Shown here piece after piece: positions 16,588 to 28,545 of a stretch of 64,000 nt of DNA. This DNA is from Setophaga petechia (taxonomy: Eukaryota; Chordata; Aves; Passeriformes; Parulidae): contig JANCRA010000009.1 of NCBI GenBank assembly GCA_024362935.1, positions 10,248,001 to 10,312,000 of the forward strand, read 5' to 3'. How positions within the stretch are numbered: the stretch's first letter is position 1; each line of letters begins with the position of its first letter. The position numbers and the translations under genes were made by a program. The notes under the pieces were generated by a model, which did not search any database, was not told the origin of the DNA, and saw only the letters and a list, made by a program, of their open reading frames with translations.

Positions 16588-16630
16588 GAGTCATAGAATG
16601 ATTTGGACTGGAAAGAAGCTTTAACTGCTA
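16588..16630 (-). mobile_element. CR1 3'-end scrap
   Basis: A short match to the reverse complement of the CR1 3' end (tcatagaatgatttggactg), then a purine-rich run like the usual CR1 tail segment. It is only about 40 bp and could be missed by stringent masking. Confidence 0.5.
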
Positions 16631-17892
16631 ATTGCTCACTGATTCAGAGGTTGGGTTTTTTTTTTCTTTTTACATTCCTTGTGTTGGTATATGAAGTTTT
16701 TTAGAATACATAGTGATTTTGGTCTTGTAGAATGAAATTGAACTTCTGAGTTTATAAACAAAATGTGTTTATAGTTTCAGTTTATTCAGTGTTAGAATGA
16801 ATACTGAGAGAATGATCAGCCACTATTACTATTCTCTTGAGAAGTAGTGTACTTTTTAGAAACTATTGGTACAGATGGGAAACTTGGTGTCAGAGGTGTA
16901 TGAAGAGTGCCTTGGGAGTAATAGGATTGAAATGATAGACACTTAATCAAATATGTGCCCAGTCTTATTTATCTTCTTGCTTACTGGTGTCCCCAGGTGG
17001 TTTCTGCAAAGTTACTCCCTAGACCATGAATTCTAGCTTGCACTGTTGCACAGGGTTATTCTGTCTCAAATCTAAGACTTTACTAAGAAATATCAGTTTT
17101 ATGATTTGCTTTCTATGCATGGAAATACACCAGCTAGATGTGCAAGAACAGAGATTCAGTATAACAGAAGTAAGTTCATATTTTATTTTCTCTTCAGAAA
17201 CTTACAGGGCTTCTGTAATTGTTTTTCCCTACAAAAAATTTCTTGAATTATGGTGGTTCTAACACTTTCCCAGTGTGGGAGCTAGAAGTATTATACCAAC
17301 ATCATAATTTTGAAGTTTTAAGCTATTTTACACAATCATCCCAAAGCCCAATAACTGATTCATTTTCCTTTACCACTGGGAAGTCTAACAAAGCTATTCA
17401 ACCAGCACAGCTGGTTCCTAACAACTGCATTCTAGTTTTAGTTGCCATTGCCTTTTCTAAGCAATTAATCAGAATCACTGCAATTATAGATAAGTCTTGG
17501 CTTATTTAATAGATTTTTAATAGGCTTTTTTCTGTACTGATTCATTTTATTGAGAAGGAGTCATGAATCAAATTAAGAGCTTCTGCTTGTGTTGATGTAG
17601 CAAATGAGAAATTTTAAATGCTCAAAGCTGCAATGGCATTAATCCTTTTAAAAAAGCATTTCAGTTTTTACTTTTCTATTTTCCTTTTGTTTCTTTCCTC
17701 CTCATATTTGAAGCTACAAAATAGAAAAATTAAATAAAAACGCCTGGAATTGTATTCCGTTCTTGGTGAGAGGAGTCTAAACTCTGGATTTTATGATGAA
17801 GGCATCTGTGCTATGAATTTGCTCTGCTACAGGGATCTGATGTGACTCAGGTTGCCCTGATCATATACAAGTTCTCTGATCCCAAGAGTCCT

Positions 17893-18461
17893 TGTTTTAG
17901 CTGGGATAGAGTTAATGTTCATCTTAGTAGCTGGTGCAGTGCTGTGTTTTGGGTTTAGTATGACCATAATGTTGATGACGCTCTGATGTTTTGGTTGTTG
18001 CTGAGCAGTGCTCACCCTAAGCCAAGGACATCTCAGTGTCCCATGCTCTGCCAGTGGCCAGGTGCACGAGAGGCTGTGAGGGAACATGGCCAGGACAGGT
18101 GACCCAAACTGGCCCTAAAGACCTTCCATACCTTAGAATGTCATGCCCAGTATATAAACCGGGGGAGGCTGCTTAAGTGGGGCCAGTCTGTGCTCTGGGA
18201 TGGGCTGGGCAGCACTCAGCTGTGGGGGGGCAACCGCATTGCGCAACATCTGTCTCTCTTGGGTTTTATTCCCCTGTCTCTTTATCATTATTATTGTTAT
18301 TGTTTTTTATAGTAATTTAGTTCAATCGTTCAACTGTTCTTATTTCAACCCAAGTTTTTTACTTTTTTTCCAATTTTCTCCCCCACCCCACTGAGAGGAA
18401 TTGGGTGGTGAGTGAGCAGCTGTGTGGTATTTTGTGTCCAGCCAGGGGTTAAACCGTGACA
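17893..18461 (+). mobile_element. Solo ERV LTR, plus orientation
   Basis: Starts TGTTTTAGCTGGGATAGAGT and ends TTAAACCGTGACA, so it has the TG...CA termini of an LTR. A TATA box (tatataa) lies at 18151-18157. It is followed by a GC-richer leader and then a T-rich run of ATT repeats at about 18285-18315, typical of this avian LTR family. The length is about 569 bp. No target-site duplication is clear: gtcct precedes it and ccgag follows. No gag or pol lies next to it. The copy at 12008-12405 is the same family in the opposite direction. Confidence 0.82.
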
Positions 18462-21400
18462 CCGAGTGAGCTCACTGGTCCCCTTAAGGACACAGCTGCA
18501 GATAGAGCTGAGTGAAAGTTGACCAGTGGTTTGCATCCAGCAGGAATCATGGTTATTGAGATGGTCTGCTCCAGCTGACACATTTAGATGGGATGGACCT
18601 GAGAATAGGATTTGGTGCAGGAATCAGGGTTTCTGGCCTGAGGCAGAAAACACTCAGTATAGCTGTACCCAAAGGAATCCAGAACATGGTCCCTAGTTTT
18701 TGGAAAGGAAGATGTAGAGCTGATCTAGTCAATAACGTTAAAGCATTTAAATTGCAATTAAATTTCGTTTGTCTTAATGAAGCAGTCCTCACAGAGTAAG
18801 CACTGAAATTCTCAATTACAGCCTTTGGGGGAAGATATAGAAAAGAATATGCAGTGACATCTCTAAAGGGAGAAACAATCTACCAAATTTAGGAGTCTTC
18901 CTAGGGAGGTTGAGACTTGAATCTGTCATTAGTGCCAATGCTTTTCACAACCAACAGATAGAAAATACTGACATGTGAATTTGAAGTTAAACTAAATAGA
19001 AGAGTTAACTTTTCATTAATATATGTGAAAATTTGTAAAATATTAAAAGTAAAGTATTCTAGAGAAAGAAAAAGCAATTGAGCATGAGTCTTGTCAAATG
19101 GGATCACAATCATTGGAAGTGTGTATGACAAAGCAGCAGACCCCAGAGCAAACCTTTCCTACCAGCGTATCTGTAATGGCACTGCAACACAGCACAACAG
19201 AGAATCTGGCTATGGCTTCAGAAAAGTATTAATAAGAAAGTCTATGATAAATGTTTTCAGCTGTTTCTTCCTCAAAAAAAGTCATTAATGTCATTCATCT
19301 TTTAGAGAATGCTATCAGAGAGAGTTCTTTGTGCTACAGCGTAACTCCCTTGTATATGTCAGAAAGGAAACAAATTTTCTTTGACAGCTTTCATTTCTAC
19401 ATGACAAATTACATCCTGTTTTATATAACATACCCAACCACCTATTGATGTCAGAATGAGAATTGAATTTGGACCTCAGATTTTGTTAGACTCCTTTTAT
19501 AAATGTAAAAATGAGCACCTTGTTACAAGTGGAAGTTTTTTATATCTTTTAGTATTTCATAACACAATGACATGAATACTTGTAGGTAACATTGTGGTAC
19601 AGTAAAGAGCTAACAACATATTGTGATGATACATTGTTTATAAAATTATTATTTCTTTAAAGACCATATATAGAGTTAATAGTATCATTTTGTTATTTCC
19701 TCTTAATTTCATTGAGAGATGCATTCTAGAAAAAACAGATTTAATCAGAAGTGAAAATTAATACTATGTTATGTAAATGCTTGGATAACAGTAGAATCAG
19801 GCTGTGTTATTATTTATACCAGATTATTTTTGTTGGTGCTGTGAATTTCTGTTTTTCAGTGGTCTCAGGGAAGAGCCAATTCCCAGCATGACAACTGAGA
19901 GAGTGAATACCAGAACATTTTCATATGGGCAGACTCTATGAAGGAGCTAAAGATGTGAAATCAGGAATAATCATGTAGCAAAACCCCTTGTGTAATTACA
20001 AACTTCTGGAAGCCATCATAATGTGAAAATATAAACTTGCTGATTGCTAATTATGTGGAGACAATATCAAAGTCAAATCACATAATACTGACAGCACAAA
20101 AGATACTCAAGAGTAGTAAAAGAATACCTCTAATCTCTCCAATTAAGGAAGAAAATTATACTACAGTGAAAATATTTTGGCATAGGCAATGCAGAACTGG
20201 CAAATTTATGTCACAGAGTATTTCTATTTCTGCTAGTCACAAAATACTTGTGCAAAATAGTTTTTAATTTTTTTATCTTCAAATTCATCAGGGGACTTCC
20301 ATGTCTATTTATCATTAATATGTGATCATCTTATATGTAATGCCATTGATTTATATGGTAATTGTTCTATACTGGAGCATGTCTTTCTTCCATCCCCTTT
20401 TACTCGTCCTTTCTAATAGAAAAGTTTCTAATAGTTATAGTATAAATTTGAATTCACCAGAGAATTTTGTCATTAAGACCTTTTCCTTATTTTTTTAATG
20501 TAGTGAAGGGCTTTTCAGGGGATAAATTAAGAGTATAGTAAGAATTTGGAATCCATAATAAAATACATGAATCACAGATTAAATTGTTTGATCTATTTAA
20601 CTGTTACCTGTGAGTAATGTCTCTTGAGACAGGCTACATGGGCAGCGTTTCCACTGTGAGTCCCAGGAAGGTTTCCCTGCCTGCAGTCCCTGTGTGCTCT
20701 CAAGTATTTACTTATGAAGCATGGAAACAGCACCTTCCTCTCGTTTCCTCTGGTCCTCCACAAGGACCAGAAGGGACAAACTCACCTTTCCTGTGCATCT
20801 GAAGAACAAGACTGTAGGGCTCACCACTGAGCACACTTCTCATCCATCAGAGTATAACTTTTCCCTGTTAAAACCCTTCCTTCATTTTTTAGCTAATGTA
20901 ATAAATGTAGGTATAACTACTGACCGTATTTCACAACATATGAAGACAATCTCTTGACCACAAAAATGAAATCTGTGACAATTAATTTGGACATTTTTAA
21001 TAATGTGATACAGTTCATTGATAAATTAAACTTTAAAATAAACTTCAGCAAGAGACTTAGGATAATTTTCCAAATGTCCAAAAAATACTTTGGAATGGTT
21101 CATAGTTAATATTATATGGCAAATGAGGCTCAGAACCAAAAAGAAAAGTCTTCAGTGAAGAGCCAGATATTTTTGTTGTTTCAAGACATTGCTAACCAGC
21201 CTTGCCAATGTGTTGTTAAAACACACCAGCATGAATATTTAGACCTTTCAGAAATGCATTATATCATCTGTAGATAAACAAACTGTGTTGTGTTTTCTGT
21301 TATAAACCTTTGCCCGTGGCACTAGAACTGCTTCCAAATGCAGTACGGCTCTTTAAATGCAGACATGGTATTTTTTATGCTTGCTCCATACCATACTACT

Positions 21401-21773
21401 TCTTAGGTATTTTTTGTCAAGCAAGTAATTGAAAGCACATTACCAAGGCTGCATCCTCTGACTCCAGCCATACCAAATGCATGATCTATGCAAGCTTTCT
21501 TCTGTATTTAGAGGAGCCAACCAGTGCTAGAATTCTCTTGTCATATTTTCAAGAAAAGTTACTGCTGATTTCTTATGAAATTATTACTTAAAAAATCGTC
21601 TCTCCAGTGTCTGGGATTTGAAAATTTTCTGCACTTACTAAAAAAATTCCTGTGCCTCAGAACACCATCCTTGACACATTGTACCTTAACCACACGGTCC
21701 CAACACCATAAAATCTAATATGGGTATTAGAAGACAAGGCATTTTTTTAAAACCTGCTCAGAAATGCTTTATC

Positions 21774-21823
21774 TATTAACACTGACATTAAGTGTTAATA
21801 TGCAATTAACACTTGCATATTAA
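21774..21823. repeat. Interleaved inverted repeats
   Basis: Three perfect stem pairs compete for the same bases: tattaacact/agtgttaata (21774-21783 with 21791-21800), aagtgttaa/ttaacactt (21790-21798 with 21806-21814), and ttaatatgc/gcatattaa (21795-21803 with 21815-21823). Function unknown. Confidence 0.7.
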
Positions 21824-23044
21824 TCTGTTTAAAGATTAGAACTAAGAAATGCAGTTCCCACCCCATTGTGGAGCATTCTCCAGATGGTGCATTCAGCAAG
21901 GATCTCCTCATGGCATGAGGTACCTCTGCATCAGTTCTGGTCTGCCCAGTCCCAGGGCAGCCCAGTATTTGGACATTGGAAAAACTCCTACCTTTTACTT
22001 AATTTTCTCTACAGTGCAAACAGGAAAATTAATTCCTTTTTAGATGTGCTTGGCAAGGAGTAGGTCCCCTATATCTGTCACCAGGCTTTGGTAGCCACTG
22101 GCACCTGTTCCTTCACATAGCTCCCAACACTGTGAGAGTGGCCAAGGGTGTTTAGAAAAGGGGCACAGGCAAGACTTAGGCACTGTTTACTTTAGGTGAG
22201 GAGATTTGTAATTTCTTTCATAGTAATAGGAAGATGATATGAAGAGGAGGAAGCAAACATGGACCTGGCACTCTATAGGGCAAAAAGAGAAAAATATTTT
22301 ATTGAGGAATGACTCACACTTTTTCACTAGTCAAGCAAAGCACCTATCTGTATCTACTCAAGCTAATTAAGTTTTAAAAATGTTTTAGAGAAAATAAACT
22401 TAGTAAAAGCATAACCTTGAAACCATCTGCTCTGATCACATACACTATTATTCCAGACATTTGTACCTTGAAAGAAACAACCTGAAACCTTGAGAATGCA
22501 TTTTTCTAAAGGAGGAGTACATTCTATTGCTCTTCTTTAGGGCTATTTTCAAGATCCTTACAGTAGAAATAAATTTTCTTATCTTTCACAACAGTCAGAG
22601 GCAGCTTCACTGCTGGTGTCTGGTAGGCAAATTTGTCTCTGCTAAAGACTCTGACATTTCATTAATGTACACCAGGTTTGAATATGGCTGAAGTAATCAA
22701 TTCTGACAAGATCCAGACATATATAGGAAAATACATGCTGACTCTCATCTCATTCCAATCTAAAGAGCATTTTTTACTAGTAGTAATCCCAGTGATTTTA
22801 CAAACAATTTGAGGAGTTACCTGTTTTTCATCCCCAAAGGAACTTGGTTCCTGTGGTGATAAGTATTATCAAGATAATGCAAGATCCCAAAATAGGTGCA
22901 TTTGATTCGAGTCCAAATCTGAAATTATTTAGTGAAAAAATAAAATTTCATAATAAGAGAAAAAAGTTTCTGCATAGCTTTATAAACTATTCAGCCAACA
23001 GTATAATCCACTGTATGTATGTAATACACTCATATGTGTGTGAG

Positions 23045-24126
23045 TGTATTGGGTTTGTATGGCAAGATTTTGATAGCTGGGCTGCTTAATTGAGATGCTG
23101 CCAGAAGATTCCCCCCTTTCTCCCGTGTTCAGTGCCAGATACTCCACGATGGACATGCTTCTGGACAAAGTTGAGCCCGTCACTGGTCTAGCAGATCTAA
23201 GAAGAGGAAAGAAGTTCCTGCACAGGAACAATTTCAGACAGGGTACAAGAGAGTGAGAATGTGTGAGCAACACAGCTCTGCACCCAGGTCAATGGAGAAG
23301 GAAGGGGAGGAGGTGTTCCAGGCACCAGAGCAGAGACTCCTCTGCAGCTGGTGAGGAAGACCATGGTATGGCAGTCTGTCCATGGAGGTCCACGATGGAG
23401 CAGAGATCCACCTGCACCCCTGGGTAACTCCACACTGGAACATGTGGATGCATGAAGGAGAACTGGGAACCCTGCACTGGACTAAGCTCCTGGCAAGACC
23501 TGCAGTCCTGTGGAGAGAGGAATCCAAGCTGGAACAGGTTTGCTGGCAGGACTTACGACTCCTTGGAGAACCCATGGAGCAGTCTGCTCCTGAGGAACTG
23601 CACCCCATGGAAGGGATCCAAGCTGCAGCAGCTCATGAAGAACTGCAGCCCATGGGAAGGAGTCATGTTGTAGAAAGTTGTGGAGAACTGTCTGATGTGG
23701 GAGGAACCCCACAGTGCAGTAGGGGAAGAGCGCAAGAAATCCTCCCCCTGAGGAGAAAGGAGTGGCAGAGACAACATGAGGAACTGACCACAGCCCCCAT
23801 ACCCATCTCCCTGCACCATGTGGGGTAGAGATAGAGAATTCAGGAGTGAAGATGAGCCTAGGAAAAAGGAAGGTGTGAGAGAAAGCTGGTTTTAATATTT
23901 GATTTTATTTCTGATTTTTCTACTCTGGTTTGATGGGTAATAAATTAATTGCCCCAAGTTGAGTCTATTTTGCCCATGGTGGTAATTGGTAAATGATCTC
24001 TACCTGTCCTTATCTTGACTCACAAGCCTTTCCTTTTATCTTCTCTTTTTCCCCTCCCCCACTGAGGAGTGGAGTGATAGGGCAGGTTTGCTGGGCACCA
24101 GGCATCCAGCCAGCATCAAACCACCA
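23045..24126 (+). mobile_element. Long ERV LTR (about 1.08 kb) with internal 45-bp repeats
   Basis: Starts TGTATTGGGTTTGTATGGCA and ends near ATCAAACCACCA, with TG...CA termini. It matches what I know of a large LTR family spread through bird genomes. Its centre is G/C-rich with degenerate repeated units: gaactgcaccccatgg at 23595 recurs with small changes 45 bp later at 23640. An AATAAA lies at 23939-23944, downstream of the repeats, as expected for the R region of a + strand LTR. The internal repeats keep frames open by chance, up to 148 codons, and these should not be called genes. No target-site duplication is evident and no internal retroviral genes adjoin it. Confidence 0.83.
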
Positions 24127-25058
24127 GAGTAACAGGAGGAAAATGCTCATTTTCTTTCCTTTTTTTTAATGCAGCTCTGGCCCTCTTTGATACATATCTT
24201 GCTTCTGTTCTATGCCTTTTATATCAGCTCTTGTGCTCTGCTACTCTGTCACCCTTATAAAAGAAAACAATGGGGAAGTAGGGACTAGTGATCAAAGAAG
24301 AGTATGACAAAAAACCTTGATATATACTTCTTTGAAAAGTTATCTGAAAAATACCAAATATTTACTTGTTTTGCGGTGTTTTTCGTGAAATTCAGTTTTA
24401 AGGATCATATTCCAAAACATAAAATCTCATAATGGTAACAGAAAGTATTGCACAGGATAGGTGTGTATCCTGACAAGGCTTTAGTGACACACTGGGGAAT
24501 GCTAGTGCTTAGTACACATTGTGTAAACATTTTGTAATGCATCTGTAAGTTTTGTCAGTATTAAAGCATGTAAACCTGATTTTTAGAGAATTAGCTGGGA
24601 ACATAATGAGAACAGTTTGTTCATGGCTGTGGAATTCAGTTTCATTGTTTGCAGACCTCAGTTGTGCTCCTTGGTTTCTACCTCGTGTTCTGTGAATTCT
24701 CCACAAATGTTGCTGATTAAATAAGAAGTATCTGTGAGCTTGCTTTTCAGTTTCAAGTCAGGTTTTGAAGTCCATGTGTTTAGCTGTCTGTTGTCTCCTT
24801 GTGTACTCAACCAATGCAGAAGCAAAGCTTTATTGTGAAAAGTAAATGTTTGTTTCTGTGCACTAACTATACTTTTGGCATTGAAGGAAAGGCAGGCTGA
24901 CCCTGCCCTGTCTTACTGGTACAATCAGTATGAGTGAGATTGCACAGGCTGTGGAATTATTTTAATGTTTTTAATCTCTATCTACTAAAGATACATAGAA
25001 TGAAAAAACTTCACAGAGATAGCAAGAAACTAACTCTCTTCCTTTCTTCTCTCTGTAG

Positions 25059-25395
25059 TTTGTTGCTCAGCCTAACTGCCAGCAGCTGCTCGCATCCCGC
25101 TGGTACGACGAGTTCCCTGGATGGCGGAGGCGACACTGGGCAGTGAAGATGCTGACATGTGTTGTGATAGGACTCCTTTTCCCAGTCTTCTCTGTGTGCT
25201 ACCTGATAGCTCCCAAAAGCCCATTGGGGCTGTTCATCAGAAAGCCATTTATCAAATTTATCTGCCATACAGCATCGTACTTGACTTTTCTGTTCCTGCT
25301 GCTGCTTGCCTCTCAGCACATCGACAGGTCAGACCTCAGCATGCAGGGACCCCCTCCAACCATCGTCGAGTGGATGATTTTACCGTGGGTCCTGG
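25059..25395 (+). CDS. TRPC4: TRPC4 exon (human exon 4 equivalent): pre-S1 elbow, S1, start of S2
   Basis: 337 bp, phase 0 start and phase 1 end, residues 300-411 plus the first base of codon 412. It begins [19 protein letters not shown] and ends EWMILPWVL. Hydrophobic segments are visible at about 330-350 ([20 protein letters not shown], the pre-S1 elbow), 364-385 ([21 protein letters not shown]1) and from about 400 onward (S2, completed in the next exon). The acceptor is ctctctgtag and the donor is GTAAAT. Residues 390-395 (SDLSMQ) in the extracellular S1-S2 loop look a little different from mammals, as expected for a loop. A longer open frame continues beyond the donor but has no TRPC similarity. 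Confidence 0.97.
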
Positions 25396-28300
25396 GTAAA
25401 TGTATTACTAAAGAAAATACAGTGAAAAGTATTTTGAGCACTGTGGTTTTGCCAATCATTCCTGAGGCAGGATACAGCAGAGTTCTGTCATGAATTATTA
25501 ACCTACCAAAGCAGGCAGATGGTTCAGCTCCTCCAGTGCTTAGCAAGAGTAGTTGACAGTGTAGACAAACAGTAGAGTTTGAAAATCCAGAGTGATAGAT
25601 TACAGTGAGAAGAAACAAATGACATTAAGGATTCTTTCCTATGATTATGCAGTGCCCTGAAATTTATATTTTTTTTTTCTCTCCAGACGAGAAATTGTCC
25701 TGTTTCTTGTGTCTGTTTTTTTAATGTGCTAATCTACTTTTAAAAAGTGTGCCTTTGCTACAAGAAATATTTTTCATGTTGGGAAATGAGGCATCATTTA
25801 ATCTGTAGCATTATTACTAATCTTAGTCACCTATAATATGCTTCTTTCTAAATGACAGATGCACCTATTGCAAATAGTGCTGATCAGCATTTTCAAGTGA
25901 GTATTTTCATTAAAATATGCGCACAGAATATTTTTCCAGTGCAAGAATTTGTCACTCAACTCAAACCAAATATCCTATGCCAGAAAGAATAGGAAAATTC
26001 TGTAGCATTTTTAAAATAGAAAAAAAAAACCCATACCTCTCTATCCTTATAGATCACAATAACAAAATTTGGGCTGGGATTATTTAAAGCCTGCTTTGTG
26101 TGAGCCCTGTCATCCTTAAAAGTGATCCTTCCTGTGATCCTAGTATTATCCTAGGTGCTCCCTAACTTTGCCTGTCTACCCTGCTAGGTGGTAATTTCTC
26201 TCAGTGCACTGTGGTCTCTCCCCTTTTTCTTATTTTTAGAATCAACACAAGTTGGACCAGGTCAGGGCAAATATATTTGTCTAAAATAAAATTATAGAAG
26301 GAAGGACTCAATAGTCGTGACTGCAAGAATTTAGGTTTGGTATATTCATTAAAATTGTCATCACCTAAACAGGTACCTGCACAAAAATTTCTGAAGGTTT
26401 GGTGGGATTTTGATACCATTACTTCTCCCAGAGGTTCTCATTAAGATACTGTGTATCTTCCATTTTTCCCAAACATGTGGGTTTATTTAGAGCAATGTAA
26501 GTGTCAAGGCTTTTGGCCCCATTGATCCTCTATGATTTACTACACAGTGTTGAATTTGTAATACACTAGTTGGTTGTGCCTGTTATTCTTTAGAACAGCA
26601 ATTCAGTGGCTTTTCCTCTGCATATACCTTGGAAGAGCACTGTGGGAAGCACAAGGCAGGTGTACATCTGCTTTCATTTATAAAAACAAGCATGCAGGAC
26701 TGAAAAGCCTGTCTATGCTTATTTGTCAGGCACTGGTCAGAAGGACCTGCCTTCCACAGGTGAACTGTTTTTTGGGATTTTCCCCATGGTAGTACAGCAG
26801 TGCTCACCACCAGCCTTCTCTGTGAGGTGTGTTTTCCTTGGCTGGGTAAATATTTTTAATACATTAAAAAAACCCAAAATCTAAGATTGTTGCAAAGAAG
26901 TTATTCAATCTGGGAGGTTGTCTAGACTGATAATTCTTACAGACAAGTCAGACTAAGTTCTATAAGCAAGATTCAAATTTAAATATTAAAAGAAAATTTC
27001 CTCCAGTTAATTTTCCCAGTATTTTACCATCAAGAAATGAGAAATTAATATAAAACCTATTCTCTTTATACATTGCCTTCTTAGAAATCAATGCTACAAT
27101 GCTGAGGAGGAGCAGGAGGTTCTTCTGTGCTGTGCCATGCCCAGAGGAGATATTAGTACCTTTTCTCTCTGGCCTTCCAAACAAGCAGGTGGTCAGTATC
27201 TACTCAGCTTTCACGGTATCCTGAGGCTAAAGGATAATAAGAACAAATGCACAGCTGACACACAGACCTTGACATGCCAAAGTGGATTTTGTCATTAACC
27301 CATCTTTTAATAGAGCTGAAAGAAAGAGGCACAATTTGAGAAGGGCAAGAGCTAGTTTCTGTAGTAAAGGCAATTCAAAAATTTTAGTGACCAGCTCCAC
27401 TCCAGTAAAAAAACACTCAGTGGGAAGAGGAAGAACCTCTAATGCCCTCAACCTCTGACATAGTTGTTTACTTAGGAAGACGTTTAAGTAACTCAGCATC
27501 TCAAAGCACTTGTTTGAAGAAGCCATTAACCCTGAGAATTATGGTGTTTAAGATAGCTATCACTTCTAAAAGCAACATTAATATTTTCATCGTAGACTCA
27601 TATGGCTGGATTATGCCTGTGCTGAACAAACACTTCTTCTGCAAGCAGTACAGATCAAGTCAAGGGAACCACTTCCATAAACAAAAGTTCATGAGCATGG
27701 ATGAAGTTCAATGTCTTGACACCATTAGTTAAATAGCTTGCAGTCAGTCTAGACTGTGCTGTTCAGAAAAGCCATACCTTCCAAAATCTCTTGCATCCAA
27801 AATTATGCATTTTGCACATTGATCTCTAGCGTTTCCTAACTAGCAGTTTCCTGTTCCAGTTTCACATTTTCTGTGTTCAGCTTTCAGGTTTTAGTTGCTG
27901 TAGTGCCTTAGCCCAGCCAAATAATGAGGCCTCAGATTCACCCATCATAATTTAAGGCAATTCATTTGGCACCTGATTTCCCTGTACCACTTAAGGAGAT
28001 ACACATCTCCACAGGACGTTCCAGCTCAAAGCATGTGATGAACGTCTATTTCAGCTTTTTTGTTTGCATATTTAGGTCTTTTTCTTATTGTGTTTTTCTG
28101 TTTGGTTGCTTTTTGTTGAGGGGGTTGTTTTGGTTCATTTTGTTTTGATGAATTTTTGTGTGTTTGGTTTTTTCAATGGTGGTGGTTGTTTTTCTAAAGG
28201 AATGAATCTCAGCCAAACCCTGCTATTTTCCTATTCACATACATAAAAACTATAGTCTAGTCATCTTTTAATAAACTTAGGTTTTTTCTTAAGTTCCTAT

Positions 28301-28523
28301 CAATAAGCTAAGGTTTGTTTCCAGGCTGCAATTTAGTTTGTTGTCTAATCTCTTCAAACCATAAAATTATGCAGTAACCTTAAAAAGACTAAAGGAATTA
28401 TCTTCAGGGGAGACTATAGCTGAGGTACATACAGATTCTTTAGCATTTTCTGGATGTAAACAAAAAAAAATTATTATTTAAGTTAAAACTAGTGTGGCTC
28501 TAGGGTCATAGCTCTTCTCTGTA

Positions 28524-28545
28524 ACCTGCAACATGAGTTGCAGGT
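28524..28545. repeat. Perfect 9-bp hairpin containing a consensus splice donor
   Basis: Arms acctgcaac and gttgcaggt flank a 4-base loop. The right arm runs into CAG|GTAAGT, a textbook 5' splice site, inside an intron. Confidence 0.65.

Noticed and set aside
23382..23828. 148-codon plus-strand open frame
   Set aside because: It lies wholly inside the repeat-bearing ERV LTR and has low-complexity composition from the repeated units. Opposite-strand frames are equally open.
25143..25493. Continuation of the exon frame past 25395
   Set aside because: TRPC4 similarity stops exactly at the GTAAAT donor, and the phase fits the next exon at 37113.
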